Assembly: GCF_014648255.1 (NCBI RefSeq)
Contig: NZ_BMQT01000014.1
Location: 1 to 64,000 of the forward strand
DNA from: Nocardioides albus
GTDB taxonomy: Bacteria > Actinomycetota > Actinomycetes > Propionibacteriales > Nocardioidaceae
Direction of reading: 5' to 3'
DNA: 64,000 nt
Of the stretch, positions 42,326 to 51,603 are shown piece by piece; the first letter of the stretch is position 1, and every line of letters starts with the position of its first letter. The position numbers were made by a program, and so were the translations under genes. Under the pieces are notes generated by a model, which was given only the letters and a program-made list of their open reading frames with translations, did no database searches and had not been told where the DNA came from.

Positions 42326-42721
42326 TCACCCCACGAGGATGCAGAAGATGTGCCCAGCAGGATCCGCATAAGCCCGCAACGGCTCGTCAGGATCAGAAGA
42401 CCGGTCATACCGAAGCGAAGCCCCCAGCCCGAGCACACGAGCATGCTCAGCATCCAGCTCCTCGACAGAACTTACAACCGTGTCGAGATGCATGTGCTTG
42501 ACCGCCGCAGGCGCAGGCCAGCCGGACGGCGCCATCTCACAAGCGGAGACGCGGTTGAACGCCAGCGCGCGACGCCCGTCCGGCCAGGTCAGAACGAGCC
42601 AGTCGTCATCACCAGGCTCTTCGTCACCCGGCCGGTAGACGAGCCCGAGGAACTGGCGGTAGAACTCCGCGAGGCGGCGTACGTCGGTCGCGTCGAGAAC
42701 GGTGTGAAGCAGCTCAGCCAC
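42326..42721 (-). CDS. VOC (glyoxalase/bleomycin resistance) family protein
   Basis: A 131-aa protein from GTG 42721. It has two beta-alpha-beta-beta-beta halves: LHTVLDATDVRRLAEFYRQFLG at the start and MHLDTVVSSVEELDAEHARV, then YADPAGHIFCILV at the end. The closing DPAGHIF motif is typical. The role is unknown (metal-dependent dioxygenase, isomerase or binding protein). It follows the methyltransferase gene by 6 nt, likely the same transcript. Confidence 0.88.
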   Translation of the reverse strand: MAELLHTVLDATDVRRLAEFYRQFLGLVYRPGDEEPGDDDWLVLTWPDGRRALAFNRVSACEMAPSGWPAPAAVKHMHLDTVVSSVEELDAEHARVLGLGASLRYDRSSDPDEPLRAYADPAGHIFCILVG

Positions 42722-42727
42722 TCGGCC

Positions 42728-43180
42728 TCACCCCCGAGGCGGACCGAGCCAGCGGGGCGTGCTGCCGCGGTAGTCGTCGTAGGTCCGGCCGAAGCTCCAC
42801 GACAGCGCGTGCTCCTCCGCGGGGATCTGGATGCGGTCCATGACGGCGACGAAGGCGGCGACCGGGACCAGCGGGAGCCAGCCGCCACGCAGCAGCGCGT
42901 GAGCCGTCAGGACGCCGGCCATGCTGACGTACATCGGGTTGCGGGTGTAGCGGAACGGGCCGTCGGTGACGACCGCGGTCGCGCGCTCGGGCTCCAGCGG
43001 GTTGACGGTGGTGTGTTTATGACTGAACGCACGCACCGCGCTGGCCGCCACGTAGACCGAGCCGGCCGCGAGGGCGCCGGCGGCGACCGCCCGCACCGGA
43101 GTCGGCCGGCCGTGCGGAGCGAGCAGATGCTGGGCGGCCAGGCCCACGGCGACGTAGACGGGCGGCGGCACCTTCGGCAT
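42728..43180 (-). CDS. Isoprenylcysteine carboxyl methyltransferase-like membrane protein
   Basis: A 150-aa protein from ATG 43180 (GTG 43189 possible). Several helices are visible, and the phospholipid/isoprenylcysteine methyltransferase motif GPFRYTRNPMYVSM plus EEHALSWSFGRTYDDYRG mark the ICMT/PEMT superfamily. Bacterial members methylate unknown lipids or small molecules. It probably forms a transcript with the VOC gene. Confidence 0.85.
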   Translation of the reverse strand: MPKVPPPVYVAVGLAAQHLLAPHGRPTPVRAVAAGALAAGSVYVAASAVRAFSHKHTTVNPLEPERATAVVTDGPFRYTRNPMYVSMAGVLTAHALLRGGWLPLVPVAAFVAVMDRIQIPAEEHALSWSFGRTYDDYRGSTPRWLGPPRG

Positions 43181-43249
43181 GCGTTCCACCGTAGCCCGGA
43201 CGAGGCGTCCGCACGCCCTCTTTCTTGGGTAGTTCCTGGCGGAGAGCTC

Positions 43250-43828
43250 CTAGTGGAGCAGGGCTCGGACCAGGCGTTCGGCGGCTTCCGGAGCGGGCTC
43301 GCTGCGCTCGAGGGAGTGGAGCACGAAGCCGCCGACGAGGGCACGCACGAACTCGATGACCGGCAGATCCGCCGGCAGCTGGCCTGCCGCGACCGCGGCC
43401 TCGATACGAGCCGAGACGGTGGCGGTGATGCCGAGCGCGTCGTTGAGGCGGATGCCGATGTCGGTGCTCTCGCAAGCAGCGGCGACGAGCGAGCGGACGA
43501 GGCCGTCGTTGCCGGGCTGGGCGACGAGGTCGAGCAGATCCTGCATCCACGCGATCAGGTCGGCACGGATGTCCCCGGTGTCGGGTACGACCGGCCGGTC
43601 GGGCAACAGCAGATCCTCGATCAGCGCGTCGGCCACGACCGCGCTCTTCGAGGACCACCAGCGGTAGATCGTCTGCTTGGAGACACCTGCCTCGGCGGCG
43701 ATGCCCTCGATGGTGAGGTGGTCGTAGCCCTGGGTCGCGAAGAGCCGCCCGGTGGCTTCGAGGACCGCGAGACGCGCCTCTTCGCTGCGTACGGCACCTC
43801 GACGGCGCACTCCTGCTGACGCTGGCAT
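43250..43828 (-). CDS. TetR family regulator of the MMPL exporter
   Basis: A 192-aa repressor. The helix-turn-helix reads LTIEGIAAEAGVSKQTIYRWWSSK; the C-terminal TetR_C domain has FVRALVGGFVLHSLERS. ATG 43828 has an AGGA 8 nt upstream; ATG 43837 is an alternative. Divergent from a large MMPL transporter gene with 137 bp between starts, and a palindrome ACGCACCGTTGCGT overlaps the probable -10 region of that gene, so it likely represses it. Confidence 0.9.
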   Translation of the reverse strand: MPASAGVRRRGAVRSEEARLAVLEATGRLFATQGYDHLTIEGIAAEAGVSKQTIYRWWSSKSAVVADALIEDLLLPDRPVVPDTGDIRADLIAWMQDLLDLVAQPGNDGLVRSLVAAACESTDIGIRLNDALGITATVSARIEAAVAAGQLPADLPVIEFVRALVGGFVLHSLERSEPAPEAAERLVRALLH

Positions 43829-43931
43829 GAACGGCATCCTAAGAGCCCGCACCACCTCCTGGCGATGGCTCGGGTGTGACTCATCACTCGCTCAGCGATC
43901 CTTGTCCAGCGGCGCACAGGTGATTAACTGG

Positions 43932-43945
43932 ACGCACCGTTGCGT
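43932..43945. promoter_or_regulatory. Candidate TetR operator before the MMPL gene
   Basis: ACGCACCGTTGCGT: 5-bp inverted half-sites ACGCA/TGCGT around CCGT. It abuts TATTAT (43945-43950), a plausible -10 box, and the GGAGG ribosome-binding site that follows. A single site is seen; assignment to the adjacent TetR is by position. Confidence 0.55.
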
Positions 43946-43965
43946 ATTATCGGAGGGATGCCGCC

Positions 43966-46446
43966 ATGGCGGAGCTGTTGTATCGACTGGGCAAGACGGC
44001 CGCGCGGCGCGCCTGGCTTGTGATCCTCGCCTGGGTGCTGGCTCTGTCCGGCGCCGCCGGCGCGTACGTCGCCTGGTCCGGTGAGCTCACGACCACCTTC
44101 GACATCCCAGGCCTGCCCTCGTCCGAGGTCGTCGAGGAGCTCCAGGAGGGGCTGCCCGACCTGGCCGGCGGCTCCGGCACCATCGCCTTCCAGACCGAGG
44201 ACGGCACCCCGCTCAGTGCCGCCCAGAAGCAGGAGATCCAGGCGCTCATCACCAGCGCCGAGGACCTCCCCGACGTCGCCGCGGTCACCGACCCGTTCCA
44301 GACGGAGGCCCAGCGCGAGGCGCAGGCCGAGAAAGTCACCGAGGGCCAGGCCAGGCTCGAGGCCGGCCGGACCCAGCTCGACAGCGCCCAGGCCAAGCTC
44401 GACAAGGCACAGGCCGACCTCGACAAGGCCCGCGCCCGGCTCGAGACCGCCGGGATGCCGACCACCCAGGTCGATGCCCAGCAGGCCGCCCTCGACAAGC
44501 AGCAGTCGAAGCTCGACGACAGCGCCGCCGACCTCGAGGTCAAGAGCGCCGAGGCCGAGAACGGTGCCGAGCTGCTCGAGCTCTCCGAGGACATCCGGAT
44601 GGTCTCCGCGGACGGGTCAGCCGCCCTCGTCAACGTCGCCTACTCGGTGGGCCGTCTCGACATGTCCGAGGAGACCAAGAAGGCAACGGTCGACCACTTC
44701 ACCGACACCCCGATCGACGGAGTCGAGGTCGGCGTCTCCGCCGACATCTCTCAGGAGGTGCCCAACCCGATGGGTCCGGGCGAGATCGTCGGTGTCGGCG
44801 TCGCCGCGATCGTCCTCCTGGTCATGCTCGGCACCATCATCGGCGCCGGCGTCCCGCTGGTCACCGCGCTGACCGGCGTCGGCATCGGCGCGCTCGGAGC
44901 GCTCTCCCTCTCCGGTGTCGTGCAGATGGCCTCGATGACCCCGATCCTCGGCCTGATGCTCGGCCTCGCCGTCGGCATCGACTACTCGCTCTTCATCCTC
45001 AACCGGCACCGCAAGCAGCTGCTCCACGGCTCCGACGTGAAGGAGTCGATCGCGCTCGCCAACGGCACCGCCGGCACCGCGGTCGTCTTCGCCGGCTCCA
45101 CCGTGATCGTCGCGCTGGTCGCGCTCAACATGACCGGGATCCCGTTCCTCGGCCTGATGGGCTCGGTCGGCGCGGCCTGCGTCGCGATCGCCGTCCTGGT
45201 CGCGATCACCCTGACCCCGGCCATCCTCAGCCTCGCCGGCGGCCGCATCGTCTCCAAGCGCGCCCGCAAGAAGGTCTCCAAGCAGGACGCTGCCGAGGCC
45301 CACGCGAAGCCGATGCCCACCTGGCGTGCGCTGGTCACCGTCGTCGCCTCGGTGGTCGCCCTGCTCGCCCTCGCGGTCCCGGCGCTCGACATGCGCCTGG
45401 GCCTGCCCGACGGCGGCTCTGAGCCGGAGGGCTCCCTGGCCAGGACCGCCTACACGATCACCGAGGACAGCTTCGGCGCCGGCGCCAACGGCCCGCTGCT
45501 GGTCGCCGCCGAGCTGCCCGACGGCCTCAACGAGCCCGGCATCCAGCGGGCCCAGCTGACGGTCGCCAAGGCGCTGGCAGACCTCGACGACGTACGCGCC
45601 GTGGCTCCGGCCGCGGTCTCCGAGGACGGTCGCACGGCGGCCTTCCAGGTCGTCCCCGAAGAAGGTCCCAACAGCGTCTCGACCAACGAGCTGGTCAACT
45701 CGATCCGGGACATGCCGGCGGTCAACGGCGACATCACCCTCGGCGTCGCCGGTGCCACCGCGGTCGCGATCGACGTGTCCCAGGGACTCAACGACGTACT
45801 CCTCCCCTACCTCGGCGTCGTCGTCGGACTCTCTCTGTTGATCCTGATCCTCGTCTTCCGCTCGATCCTGGTCCCGCTCATCGCGACCGGTGGCTTCGTG
45901 CTCTCGCTGCTGGCGACGTACGGCGTGGTGGTCGCGGTCTTCCAGAAGGGCATCGGCGCGGAGTGGATCGGCCTGGACAGCACCGGCCCGATCCTGAGCT
46001 TCCTGCCGATCCTGCTGGTCGGGATCCTCTTCGGCCTGGCGATGGACTACCAGCTGTTCCTGGCCTCCGGCATGCGAGAGGCGTATGTCCATGGCGCCCC
46101 GGCTCGCCTGGCCGTCGCTCAGGGCTTCCGGGCCGGCCGCTCGGTCGTGATCGCGGCCGGCCTGATCATGGTCTCCGTCTTCGGCGGGTTCATCTTCGCC
46201 GAGTCGGTGATGATCCGCTCGATGGGCTTCGGGCTCGCGCTCGGGGTGCTGCTGGATGCGTTCATCGTCCGCATGCTGCTGATGCCGGCGCTGATGCACC
46301 TGCTCGGCAACTCCGCGTGGTGGCTGCCGAAGTGGCTCGACCGCATCCTGCCGAACGTGGACGTCGAGGGCGCCGGGCTCGAGCGCGCCCACGGAGCCGC
46401 TGCCGTCAACGAGGCCACCGTCAAGCGCGAGACGGTCGGCGTCTGA
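43966..46446 (+). CDS. MMPL/RND family transporter with extracytoplasmic coiled coil
   Basis: An 826-aa protein with 11-12 transmembrane helices in two halves. The motifs GIDYSLFILNRHRKQLLHG and GLAMDYQLFLASGMREAYVHG (with the conserved Asp-Tyr) are the RND proton-relay signatures of the MMPL family. The first large loop contains an Ala/Lys/Gln/Asp-rich heptad coiled coil (about residues 125-200, EGQARLEAGRTQLDSAQAKL). Such proteins export lipids or drugs. Likely controlled by the divergent TetR. The stop is followed by an inverted repeat. Confidence 0.95.
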   Translation: MAELLYRLGKTAARRAWLVILAWVLALSGAAGAYVAWSGELTTTFDIPGLPSSEVVEELQEGLPDLAGGSGTIAFQTEDGTPLSAAQKQEIQALITSAEDLPDVAAVTDPFQTEAQREAQAEKVTEGQARLEAGRTQLDSAQAKLDKAQADLDKARARLETAGMPTTQVDAQQAALDKQQSKLDDSAADLEVKSAEAENGAELLELSEDIRMVSADGSAALVNVAYSVGRLDMSEETKKATVDHFTDTPIDGVEVGVSADISQEVPNPMGPGEIVGVGVAAIVLLVMLGTIIGAGVPLVTALTGVGIGALGALSLSGVVQMASMTPILGLMLGLAVGIDYSLFILNRHRKQLLHGSDVKESIALANGTAGTAVVFAGSTVIVALVALNMTGIPFLGLMGSVGAACVAIAVLVAITLTPAILSLAGGRIVSKRARKKVSKQDAAEAHAKPMPTWRALVTVVASVVALLALAVPALDMRLGLPDGGSEPEGSLARTAYTITEDSFGAGANGPLLVAAELPDGLNEPGIQRAQLTVAKALADLDDVRAVAPAAVSEDGRTAAFQVVPEEGPNSVSTNELVNSIRDMPAVNGDITLGVAGATAVAIDVSQGLNDVLLPYLGVVVGLSLLILILVFRSILVPLIATGGFVLSLLATYGVVVAVFQKGIGAEWIGLDSTGPILSFLPILLVGILFGLAMDYQLFLASGMREAYVHGAPARLAVAQGFRAGRSVVIAAGLIMVSVFGGFIFAESVMIRSMGFGLALGVLLDAFIVRMLLMPALMHLLGNSAWWLPKWLDRILPNVDVEGAGLERAHGAAAVNEATVKRETVGV

Positions 46447-46450
46447 GGAG

Positions 46451-46496
46451 GTTGTGAAGCCGAGAGTGACCTATGGGCCACTCTCGACTTCACAAC
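46451..46496. repeat. Inverted repeat after the MMPL gene
   Basis: GTTGTGAAGCCGAGAGTG (46451-46468) pairs with CACTCTCGACTTCACAAC (46479-46496); 17 of 18 positions pair, the one mismatch being a C opposite A. The loop is 10 nt. It begins 4 nt after the stop codon and ends 36 nt before the recQ start, so it may be a terminator, but it lacks a T-run and resembles the other multi-word intergenic repeats. Confidence 0.8.
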
Positions 46497-46532
46497 TCGG
46501 GACCGTCGGTGGCGGCCGGTAAGGTCGCTCGC

Positions 46533-48350
46533 GTGACTGCGCTGACCCCCGAACTGGATACGCTGCGCCGCGTCTTCGGCTACGACGAGTTCCGCGGCGA
46601 CCAAGCCGAGATCATCGGGCACGTGGCCACCGGCGGGGACGCCCTCGTCCTGATGCCGACCGGCGGCGGTAAATCGCTCTGCTACCAGATCCCGTCCCTG
46701 GTGAGGGCCGGGACCGGGGTGGTCATCTCCCCGCTGATCGCGCTGATGCAGGACCAGGTCGACGCGCTCTCCGCGCTCGGCGTGCGCGCCGGGTTCCTCA
46801 ACTCCACCCAGATGCCTCACGAGCGGCAGCAGGTGGAGAAGGCGCTGCTCGCCGGTGAGCTCGACATGCTCTATCTGGCCCCGGAGCGGCTGCGGGTGCC
46901 TGAGACCGGCCGGCTGCTCGACCAGGCCAAGATCTCGCTGTTCGCGATCGACGAGGCCCACTGTGTCTCCCAGTGGGGTCACGACTTCCGGCCCGACTAC
47001 CTGCAGCTCTCCCACCTGCACGAGCGCTGGCCGGAGGTGCCGCGGATCGCGCTGACCGCGACCGCCACTGGAGAGACCCGCCGTGAGATCGCCCAGCGGC
47101 TCAACCTCGAGGACGCCCGCCACTTCGTGGCCTCTTTCGACCGGCCCAACATCCAATACCGGATCGCCCCGAAGGACAAGCCGGCCAAGCAGCTCCTCGA
47201 CCTGATCCGGACCGAGCACCCAGGCGAGGCCGGGATCGTCTACTGCCTCTCCCGCAACTCGGTCGAGCGCACCGCCGCGACCCTGGTCGGCGCCGGCATC
47301 CCTGCGCTCCCCTATCACGCGGGGCTCGACGCCCGGACTCGCGCGCAGAACCAGTCCCGCTTCCTGCGCGAGGACGGCATCGTCATGGTCGCCACCATCG
47401 CGTTCGGGATGGGGATCGACAAGCCGGACGTACGCTTCGTGGCCCACCTCGACCTGCCCAAGTCGGTCGAGGGCTACTACCAGGAGACCGGCCGGGCCGG
47501 GCGTGACGGGCAGCCGTCGACCGCGTGGCTGGCCTACGGCCTGGCCGATGTCGTCCAGCAGCGGCAGATGATCGAGACCTCCGAGGGCGACCGGGCCCAC
47601 AAGCACCGCCTGGGCCAGAACCTCAACGCGATGCTGGCGCTGTGCGAGACCGTCGACTGCCGGCGCGTGCAGCTGCTCCGCTACTTCGGCCAGTCCGCGG
47701 AGCCGTGCGGCAACTGCGACACCTGCCTGACGCCGCCGGAGTCCTGGGACGGCACCGTCCCGGCCCAGAAGGTCCTCTCCACCGTCATCCGGCTCGACCG
47801 CGAGCGCAACGGCCAGCGGTTCGGGGCCGGCCAGATCGTCGACATCCTGCGGGGCAAGGAGACCGAGAAGGTCCGCCAGTTCCGCCACGACGAGCTCTCG
47901 GTCTTCGGCATCGGCACCGACATCGCCGAGAGCGACTGGCACTCGGTCATCCGGCAGCTGCTTGCTCGGGAGATGCTCGCGGTCGACACCCGCTACGGGG
48001 TCTTCTCGGTGGCCGAGGCCGCCGGTCCGGTGCTTCGCTCGGAGCAGCAGCTGATGCTCCGCAAGGAGCCGCCGCGGCAGGCCCGCCGCAGCGGTTCCGG
48101 CGAGCGGAAGCCCAAGGTGGCCGCCGCCGACCTCTCCCCGGAGGCCGCCGAGGTCTTCGAGCGTCTGCGCGCGTGGCGCGGCGAGGTCGCCAAGGAGCAG
48201 GGCGTGCCGGCGTACGTCGTCTTCCACGACGCCACCCTCCGCGAGATCGCCACCCGGCTTCCGGCCAGTCGCGACGAGCTCGGCACGATCAGCGGGATCG
48301 GCGAGGCGAAGCTGGAGAAGTACGCCGACGGGGTGCTCGCGGCTCTCTAG
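46533..48350 (+). CDS. recQ: ATP-dependent DNA helicase RecQ
   Basis: A 605-aa protein from GTG 46533. Helicase motif I is MPTGGGKS (Lys47), motif II AIDEAHCVSQWGHDFRPDY (about residue 138), motif VI ETGRAGRDGQPS. The RQC zinc site is CRRVQLLRYF with CGNCDTC. A C-terminal HRDC domain (SPEAAEVFERLRAWRGEVAKE, then LPASRDELGTISGIGEAK) ends the protein. It unwinds DNA 3' to 5' for recombination and replication-fork repair. Start is chosen by family alignment; the frame is open 20 codons upstream. Confidence 0.96.
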   Translation: MTALTPELDTLRRVFGYDEFRGDQAEIIGHVATGGDALVLMPTGGGKSLCYQIPSLVRAGTGVVISPLIALMQDQVDALSALGVRAGFLNSTQMPHERQQVEKALLAGELDMLYLAPERLRVPETGRLLDQAKISLFAIDEAHCVSQWGHDFRPDYLQLSHLHERWPEVPRIALTATATGETRREIAQRLNLEDARHFVASFDRPNIQYRIAPKDKPAKQLLDLIRTEHPGEAGIVYCLSRNSVERTAATLVGAGIPALPYHAGLDARTRAQNQSRFLREDGIVMVATIAFGMGIDKPDVRFVAHLDLPKSVEGYYQETGRAGRDGQPSTAWLAYGLADVVQQRQMIETSEGDRAHKHRLGQNLNAMLALCETVDCRRVQLLRYFGQSAEPCGNCDTCLTPPESWDGTVPAQKVLSTVIRLDRERNGQRFGAGQIVDILRGKETEKVRQFRHDELSVFGIGTDIAESDWHSVIRQLLAREMLAVDTRYGVFSVAEAAGPVLRSEQQLMLRKEPPRQARRSGSGERKPKVAAADLSPEAAEVFERLRAWRGEVAKEQGVPAYVVFHDATLREIATRLPASRDELGTISGIGEAKLEKYADGVLAAL

Positions 48351-48426
48351 TGGTGTGTCCTGGAAGTTCCTGGATGCTTGGCGTCGTCAGGGTGCGTGCA
48401 TCGCAAGGCCGGCGCCGAGGCTTACC

Positions 48427-48621
48427 TCAGGGAGCGCTGCTGAGCGCCTCGCGCAGCAGACGCACGGCCTTGGGCCCGACACCGTGGAGGGGCAACAGCG
48501 AGTCCAGGTCCTCCGGCAAGTCTGACAGCGTGCGGTAGCCCGCAGCGAGCAGCGCCCCGGTCGCGGGCCGTCCGATCTTCACGCCGTCGAAGACCGGCCC
48601 GGCGTCCTTCGTCGTCGACAT
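48427..48621 (-). CDS. Small helix-hairpin-helix protein
   Basis: A 64-aa protein. The sequence GRPATGALLAAGYRTLSDL, then LPLHGVGPKAVRLLREAL has the HhH pattern (hGVGPKA) that binds DNA backbone, as in helix-hairpin-helix domains of repair proteins. No other domain. Function unknown; it may be an accessory DNA-binding protein. Convergent with recQ and divergent from the DinB gene. Confidence 0.83.
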   Translation of the reverse strand: MSTTKDAGPVFDGVKIGRPATGALLAAGYRTLSDLPEDLDSLLPLHGVGPKAVRLLREALSSAP

Positions 48622-48674
48622 GACTGACAGGCTACGCCGACCTGTCAGGCAAAGGGTCCGGCTAGCCTTCGGGC

Positions 48675-49151
48675 ATGACGATCGGACAGGCGGGCGAGCG
48701 CGACCTTCTCGAGGAGATGGTCGACATCCAGCGGGACCAGATCAGCGGCATCCTCGAGGGTCTCGACGACGACGAGGCGCGGCGCAAGCTGGTCCCGTCG
48801 CTGACCACTCCGATGGGCCTGGTGAAGCACGCGACCTTCGTGGAGAAGGTGTGGTTCCACTCCCGGGTCGCGAACGTGTCACGCAAGGAGCTCGGCCTTC
48901 CCGACACGGTCGACGAGAGCTTTGTGCTCGACGCCGAAGACACCGTCGAGTCCGTCCGGGCGGCGCATCTCGACGCCTGCACGCGCTCTCGGGAGATCGC
49001 TGCTGCCCATGAGCTGGACGAGGAGTACCCCTGGCACGGGAAGTCGGTGACGCTGCGGTTCGTCTACGTGCACATGATCCAGGAGCTGGCCCGCCACGCC
49101 GGGCACGGCGACATCCTCGTCGAGCAGATCCAGGCGGCCCGAACGGCCTAG
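48675..49151 (+). CDS. DinB family protein (DUF664-like)
   Basis: A 158-aa four-helix protein. Likely metal-binding His are in GLVKHATFVEKVWFHSR and HMIQELARHAGHGDILVE; the closing motif is close to that of the gene at 13349. Possibly a mycothiol-dependent transferase; the substrate is unknown. The stop shares the CTAG with the stop of the convergent FAD oxidoreductase gene (4-nt overlap). Confidence 0.88.
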   Translation: MTIGQAGERDLLEEMVDIQRDQISGILEGLDDDEARRKLVPSLTTPMGLVKHATFVEKVWFHSRVANVSRKELGLPDTVDESFVLDAEDTVESVRAAHLDACTRSREIAAAHELDEEYPWHGKSVTLRFVYVHMIQELARHAGHGDILVEQIQAARTA

Positions 49152-50470
49152 CCGAGCACCGTCCGCGTGGTGGACTCGTTGACCGGTCGCTTGCGAGAGA
49201 AAGCGCCGAGATCGATCTTCAGGCCGGTGTGCTCGCCGGTGTAGACCACCGGGTCGGCGTCGTGGTCGTGGCCCTCCTCGACGGCCGAGACGATGGCGGC
49301 GAGGAAACGGCCGGCGATCGGGGCGTTCTTGAACTGGTTGCCGCTGGTGCCCATCGCGACGTAGAAGCCGTCGGCGTCGGTGCGGTCGTAGATCGGGGTC
49401 CAGTCGTCGGCCACGTCGTAGACGCCGACGACGCCAGCGGGTTGGTTCGGCACCCGGAGCTCGGGCAGGCGGCGGGCTGCGCGGGTGACCTGGGCGTCGT
49501 AGCGCTCCCGGGTGACGTGCGCGTTGACGTCGTCGGGCGAGTCCAGCCACTCGAACGGATCGCACTCGGGCTCGGTGCCGCCGACCACCCAGGCTCCGGC
49601 CGGACCGGGACGCATGTAGGTCCCGAGGTCGATGTCGAAGACGGCCGGCCCGGGCGCCTCGTCGGTGCCGTAGCCCGCGGGCTGGCTGACCTGGTGCACC
49701 TCCTGGCGCAGCGGCCGCACCCCGATGGCGAACTCCTCCCCCACCCCGGCGAGACGGTTGAACCCGCCCGACCACGGTCCGGCAGCATTGACGACGACCG
49801 GCGCCTCGGCGCGGCGGCCGTCGGCGAGGCCCAGCCTCCAGACGTCGCCGACCCGGTCGGCTGCGACCACCTCGGCGCGGTAGACCGTGCGCGCGCCCCG
49901 ACGCCGAGCGGCCTCGACGAGATTGTCGGCGGCCAGACGCGGGTCGTCCACGTAGCCCGCGTCCGGTGTGTAGATCGCACCGAGCGAAGCCGTGGCGTCC
50001 GCCCAGAACGCGTCGTCCGTGATCGACTTGTTGGGCCAGTAGGCACCCACGTCGACATGGGGGAACCTCGCCGCGATCTCTTCCGGCCCGAGGCGGGTGA
50101 ACGGAACCCCCACTGCGTCGAGCCGCTCCATGCTCGGCTCGACCGGCACGATGGGGACGTCCAGGTGCAGCCCACCGGTGCGATGGAACCGCGCCAGCGG
50201 CACCTCGGCCGGCTCGAGACCGAGATGCTCGGCCCACTGTTCCCACATGAACTTCGCCTCCCACGACGTCGCGATCGTGTCGTAGGTGGAGCAGAGGAAG
50301 CGGATCACCGCGCTGGATGCACTGGTCGAGCCGAATCCGGCGCCTGCGCCCTTGTCCAGGACGAGCACGTCGCGGCCACCGCGGACCAGCTCGTACGCGA
50401 CAGCGGAGCCGATCACGCCAGAGCCGACGACGATGGCATCGGCACCGATCGTCTGAGCGCTTTCGGTCAC
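49148..50470 (-). CDS. FAD-dependent amine oxidase (sarcosine/D-amino-acid oxidase type, DAO family)
   Basis: A 440-aa protein from GTG 50470 (GGAGACG upstream). FAD Rossmann motif DAIVVGSGVIGSAVAYELVRGG at residues 10-31, then GFGSTSASSA and the C-terminal GFYVAMGTSGNQFKNAPIAG. This is the DadA/SoxB-like group that oxidises N-methyl or D-amino acids. It is the last gene in a run with a Rieske oxygenase, its reductase and an OYE-type demethylase, so it most likely removes the last N-methyl group (sarcosine-like substrate). The exact substrate is inference. Confidence 0.88.
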   Translation of the reverse strand: MTESAQTIGADAIVVGSGVIGSAVAYELVRGGRDVLVLDKGAGAGFGSTSASSAVIRFLCSTYDTIATSWEAKFMWEQWAEHLGLEPAEVPLARFHRTGGLHLDVPIVPVEPSMERLDAVGVPFTRLGPEEIAARFPHVDVGAYWPNKSITDDAFWADATASLGAIYTPDAGYVDDPRLAADNLVEAARRRGARTVYRAEVVAADRVGDVWRLGLADGRRAEAPVVVNAAGPWSGGFNRLAGVGEEFAIGVRPLRQEVHQVSQPAGYGTDEAPGPAVFDIDLGTYMRPGPAGAWVVGGTEPECDPFEWLDSPDDVNAHVTRERYDAQVTRAARRLPELRVPNQPAGVVGVYDVADDWTPIYDRTDADGFYVAMGTSGNQFKNAPIAGRFLAAIVSAVEEGHDHDADPVVYTGEHTGLKIDLGAFSRKRPVNESTTRTVLG

Positions 50471-50480
50471 GTACGTCTCC

Positions 50481-51599
50481 TCAGATGTCGATGACAAGGT
50501 CTCCAAGCGGCTTGGAACAGCATGGCAGGAACTTCCCGGCGGCCACCTCACGCGGGCGGATCCCGCCGGCGTGGTTCATGTCGACCTCACCGGAGACGAG
50601 GGTCGACTTGCAGGTGCCGCACATCCCCTGAGCACACGATGACGGCAGCCGCACCCCGGCCGCCTTCACCGCGTCCAGGACGGTCGCGTCGGGAGCGCAC
50701 TCGAGGTCGCGGCCGCTGCGCTGCAGCCGGATCCGGTACGCAGCCCCGTCCGCCCGCTCCGCGGCCGGCGCACCGCCCGCAGGCGGGTCGGTGAGCACGA
50801 AGCTCTCCTCGTGCCACCGCCCGGGCTCGCCGCCCAGCGCCTCGAAAGCCGCCCGCGCGGCGCCCATGTAACCCGCCGGACCGCAGCAGAAGACCTCGCG
50901 TTGGCACAGGTCAGGCACCAGCTCGGCGAGCTGGGCAGGGCTCATCAGCCCGGCCGGCCCGTGCCAGGAGGCGTCCGGTTGGTCGACGACCCACGCGACG
51001 CGCACCCCTCCGTGAGCAGCTGCCAGCGCCTCGAGCTCGGCACGCTCGATGAGGTCGGCCGGCGTACGCGCGTGGTGGACGACCACGACGTCGGCGGGCT
51101 CCGCGAGGTCGGCCAGGGTCCGCAGCGTCGAGAGGGTCGGCGTGATGCCGCTGCCGCCGGAGAGCAGCAGGTAGGACGAGGACGGGTGCTCGCGCACCGA
51201 GAACCCACCCATCGGACCGCTCGCCCACAGCCGGTCACCGACCGCCAACCGGTCGTGGAGCCAGCCGGACATCGGCCCGTCGGGGACACCCTTGACCGTG
51301 ATGGTGAGCAGGTGCGGCCGCGTCGGCGGCGAGGAGATCGTGTAGCACCGCTCGACCTGCTCGCCCTCGATCGAGGCCCGCAGCGTCAGATACTGGCCGG
51401 GCGCGAACGCGAACGCGCCACCCGAGACCGGCTCCAGGGTCACCTCGACCACGTCGTGGGTCACCCGTCGCACCCGACGGCACCGCAGCTCGCCCTCGAA
51501 CGGCCTCTCCTCGGGCAGGATCCCGGCTCCCAGCGGGGACGGGACCGCGTAGAGCGCCGGCGGCAGCGGCGCCACCTCCACAGGCCATGGCTCGGTCAT
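50481..51599 (-). CDS. Reductase component of a Rieske oxygenase (FAD/NAD(P)H and [2Fe-2S])
   Basis: A 372-aa protein. The FAD-binding motif RCYTISS is at residues 84-90, the NAD(P)H segment LLLSGGSGITPTLSTLR follows and CCGPAGYMGA ends that domain. A C-terminal plant-type ferredoxin has Cys322, Cys327, Cys330 and a Cys at 360/361 (C-x4-C-x2-C). It transfers electrons from NAD(P)H to the Rieske oxygenase. The arrangement resembles GbcB of glycine-betaine demethylation. 10 nt from the FAD oxidase gene and 4 nt from the oxygenase gene. Confidence 0.92.
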   Translation of the reverse strand: MTEPWPVEVAPLPPALYAVPSPLGAGILPEERPFEGELRCRRVRRVTHDVVEVTLEPVSGGAFAFAPGQYLTLRASIEGEQVERCYTISSPPTRPHLLTITVKGVPDGPMSGWLHDRLAVGDRLWASGPMGGFSVREHPSSSYLLLSGGSGITPTLSTLRTLADLAEPADVVVVHHARTPADLIERAELEALAAAHGGVRVAWVVDQPDASWHGPAGLMSPAQLAELVPDLCQREVFCCGPAGYMGAARAAFEALGGEPGRWHEESFVLTDPPAGGAPAAERADGAAYRIRLQRSGRDLECAPDATVLDAVKAAGVRLPSSCAQGMCGTCKSTLVSGEVDMNHAGGIRPREVAAGKFLPCCSKPLGDLVIDI

Positions 51600-51603
51600 C
51601 TGG

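Noticed and set aside
46119..48227. 702-codon open frame on the minus strand opposite recQ
   Set aside because: RecQ motifs are complete on the + strand; the antisense product is low complexity.
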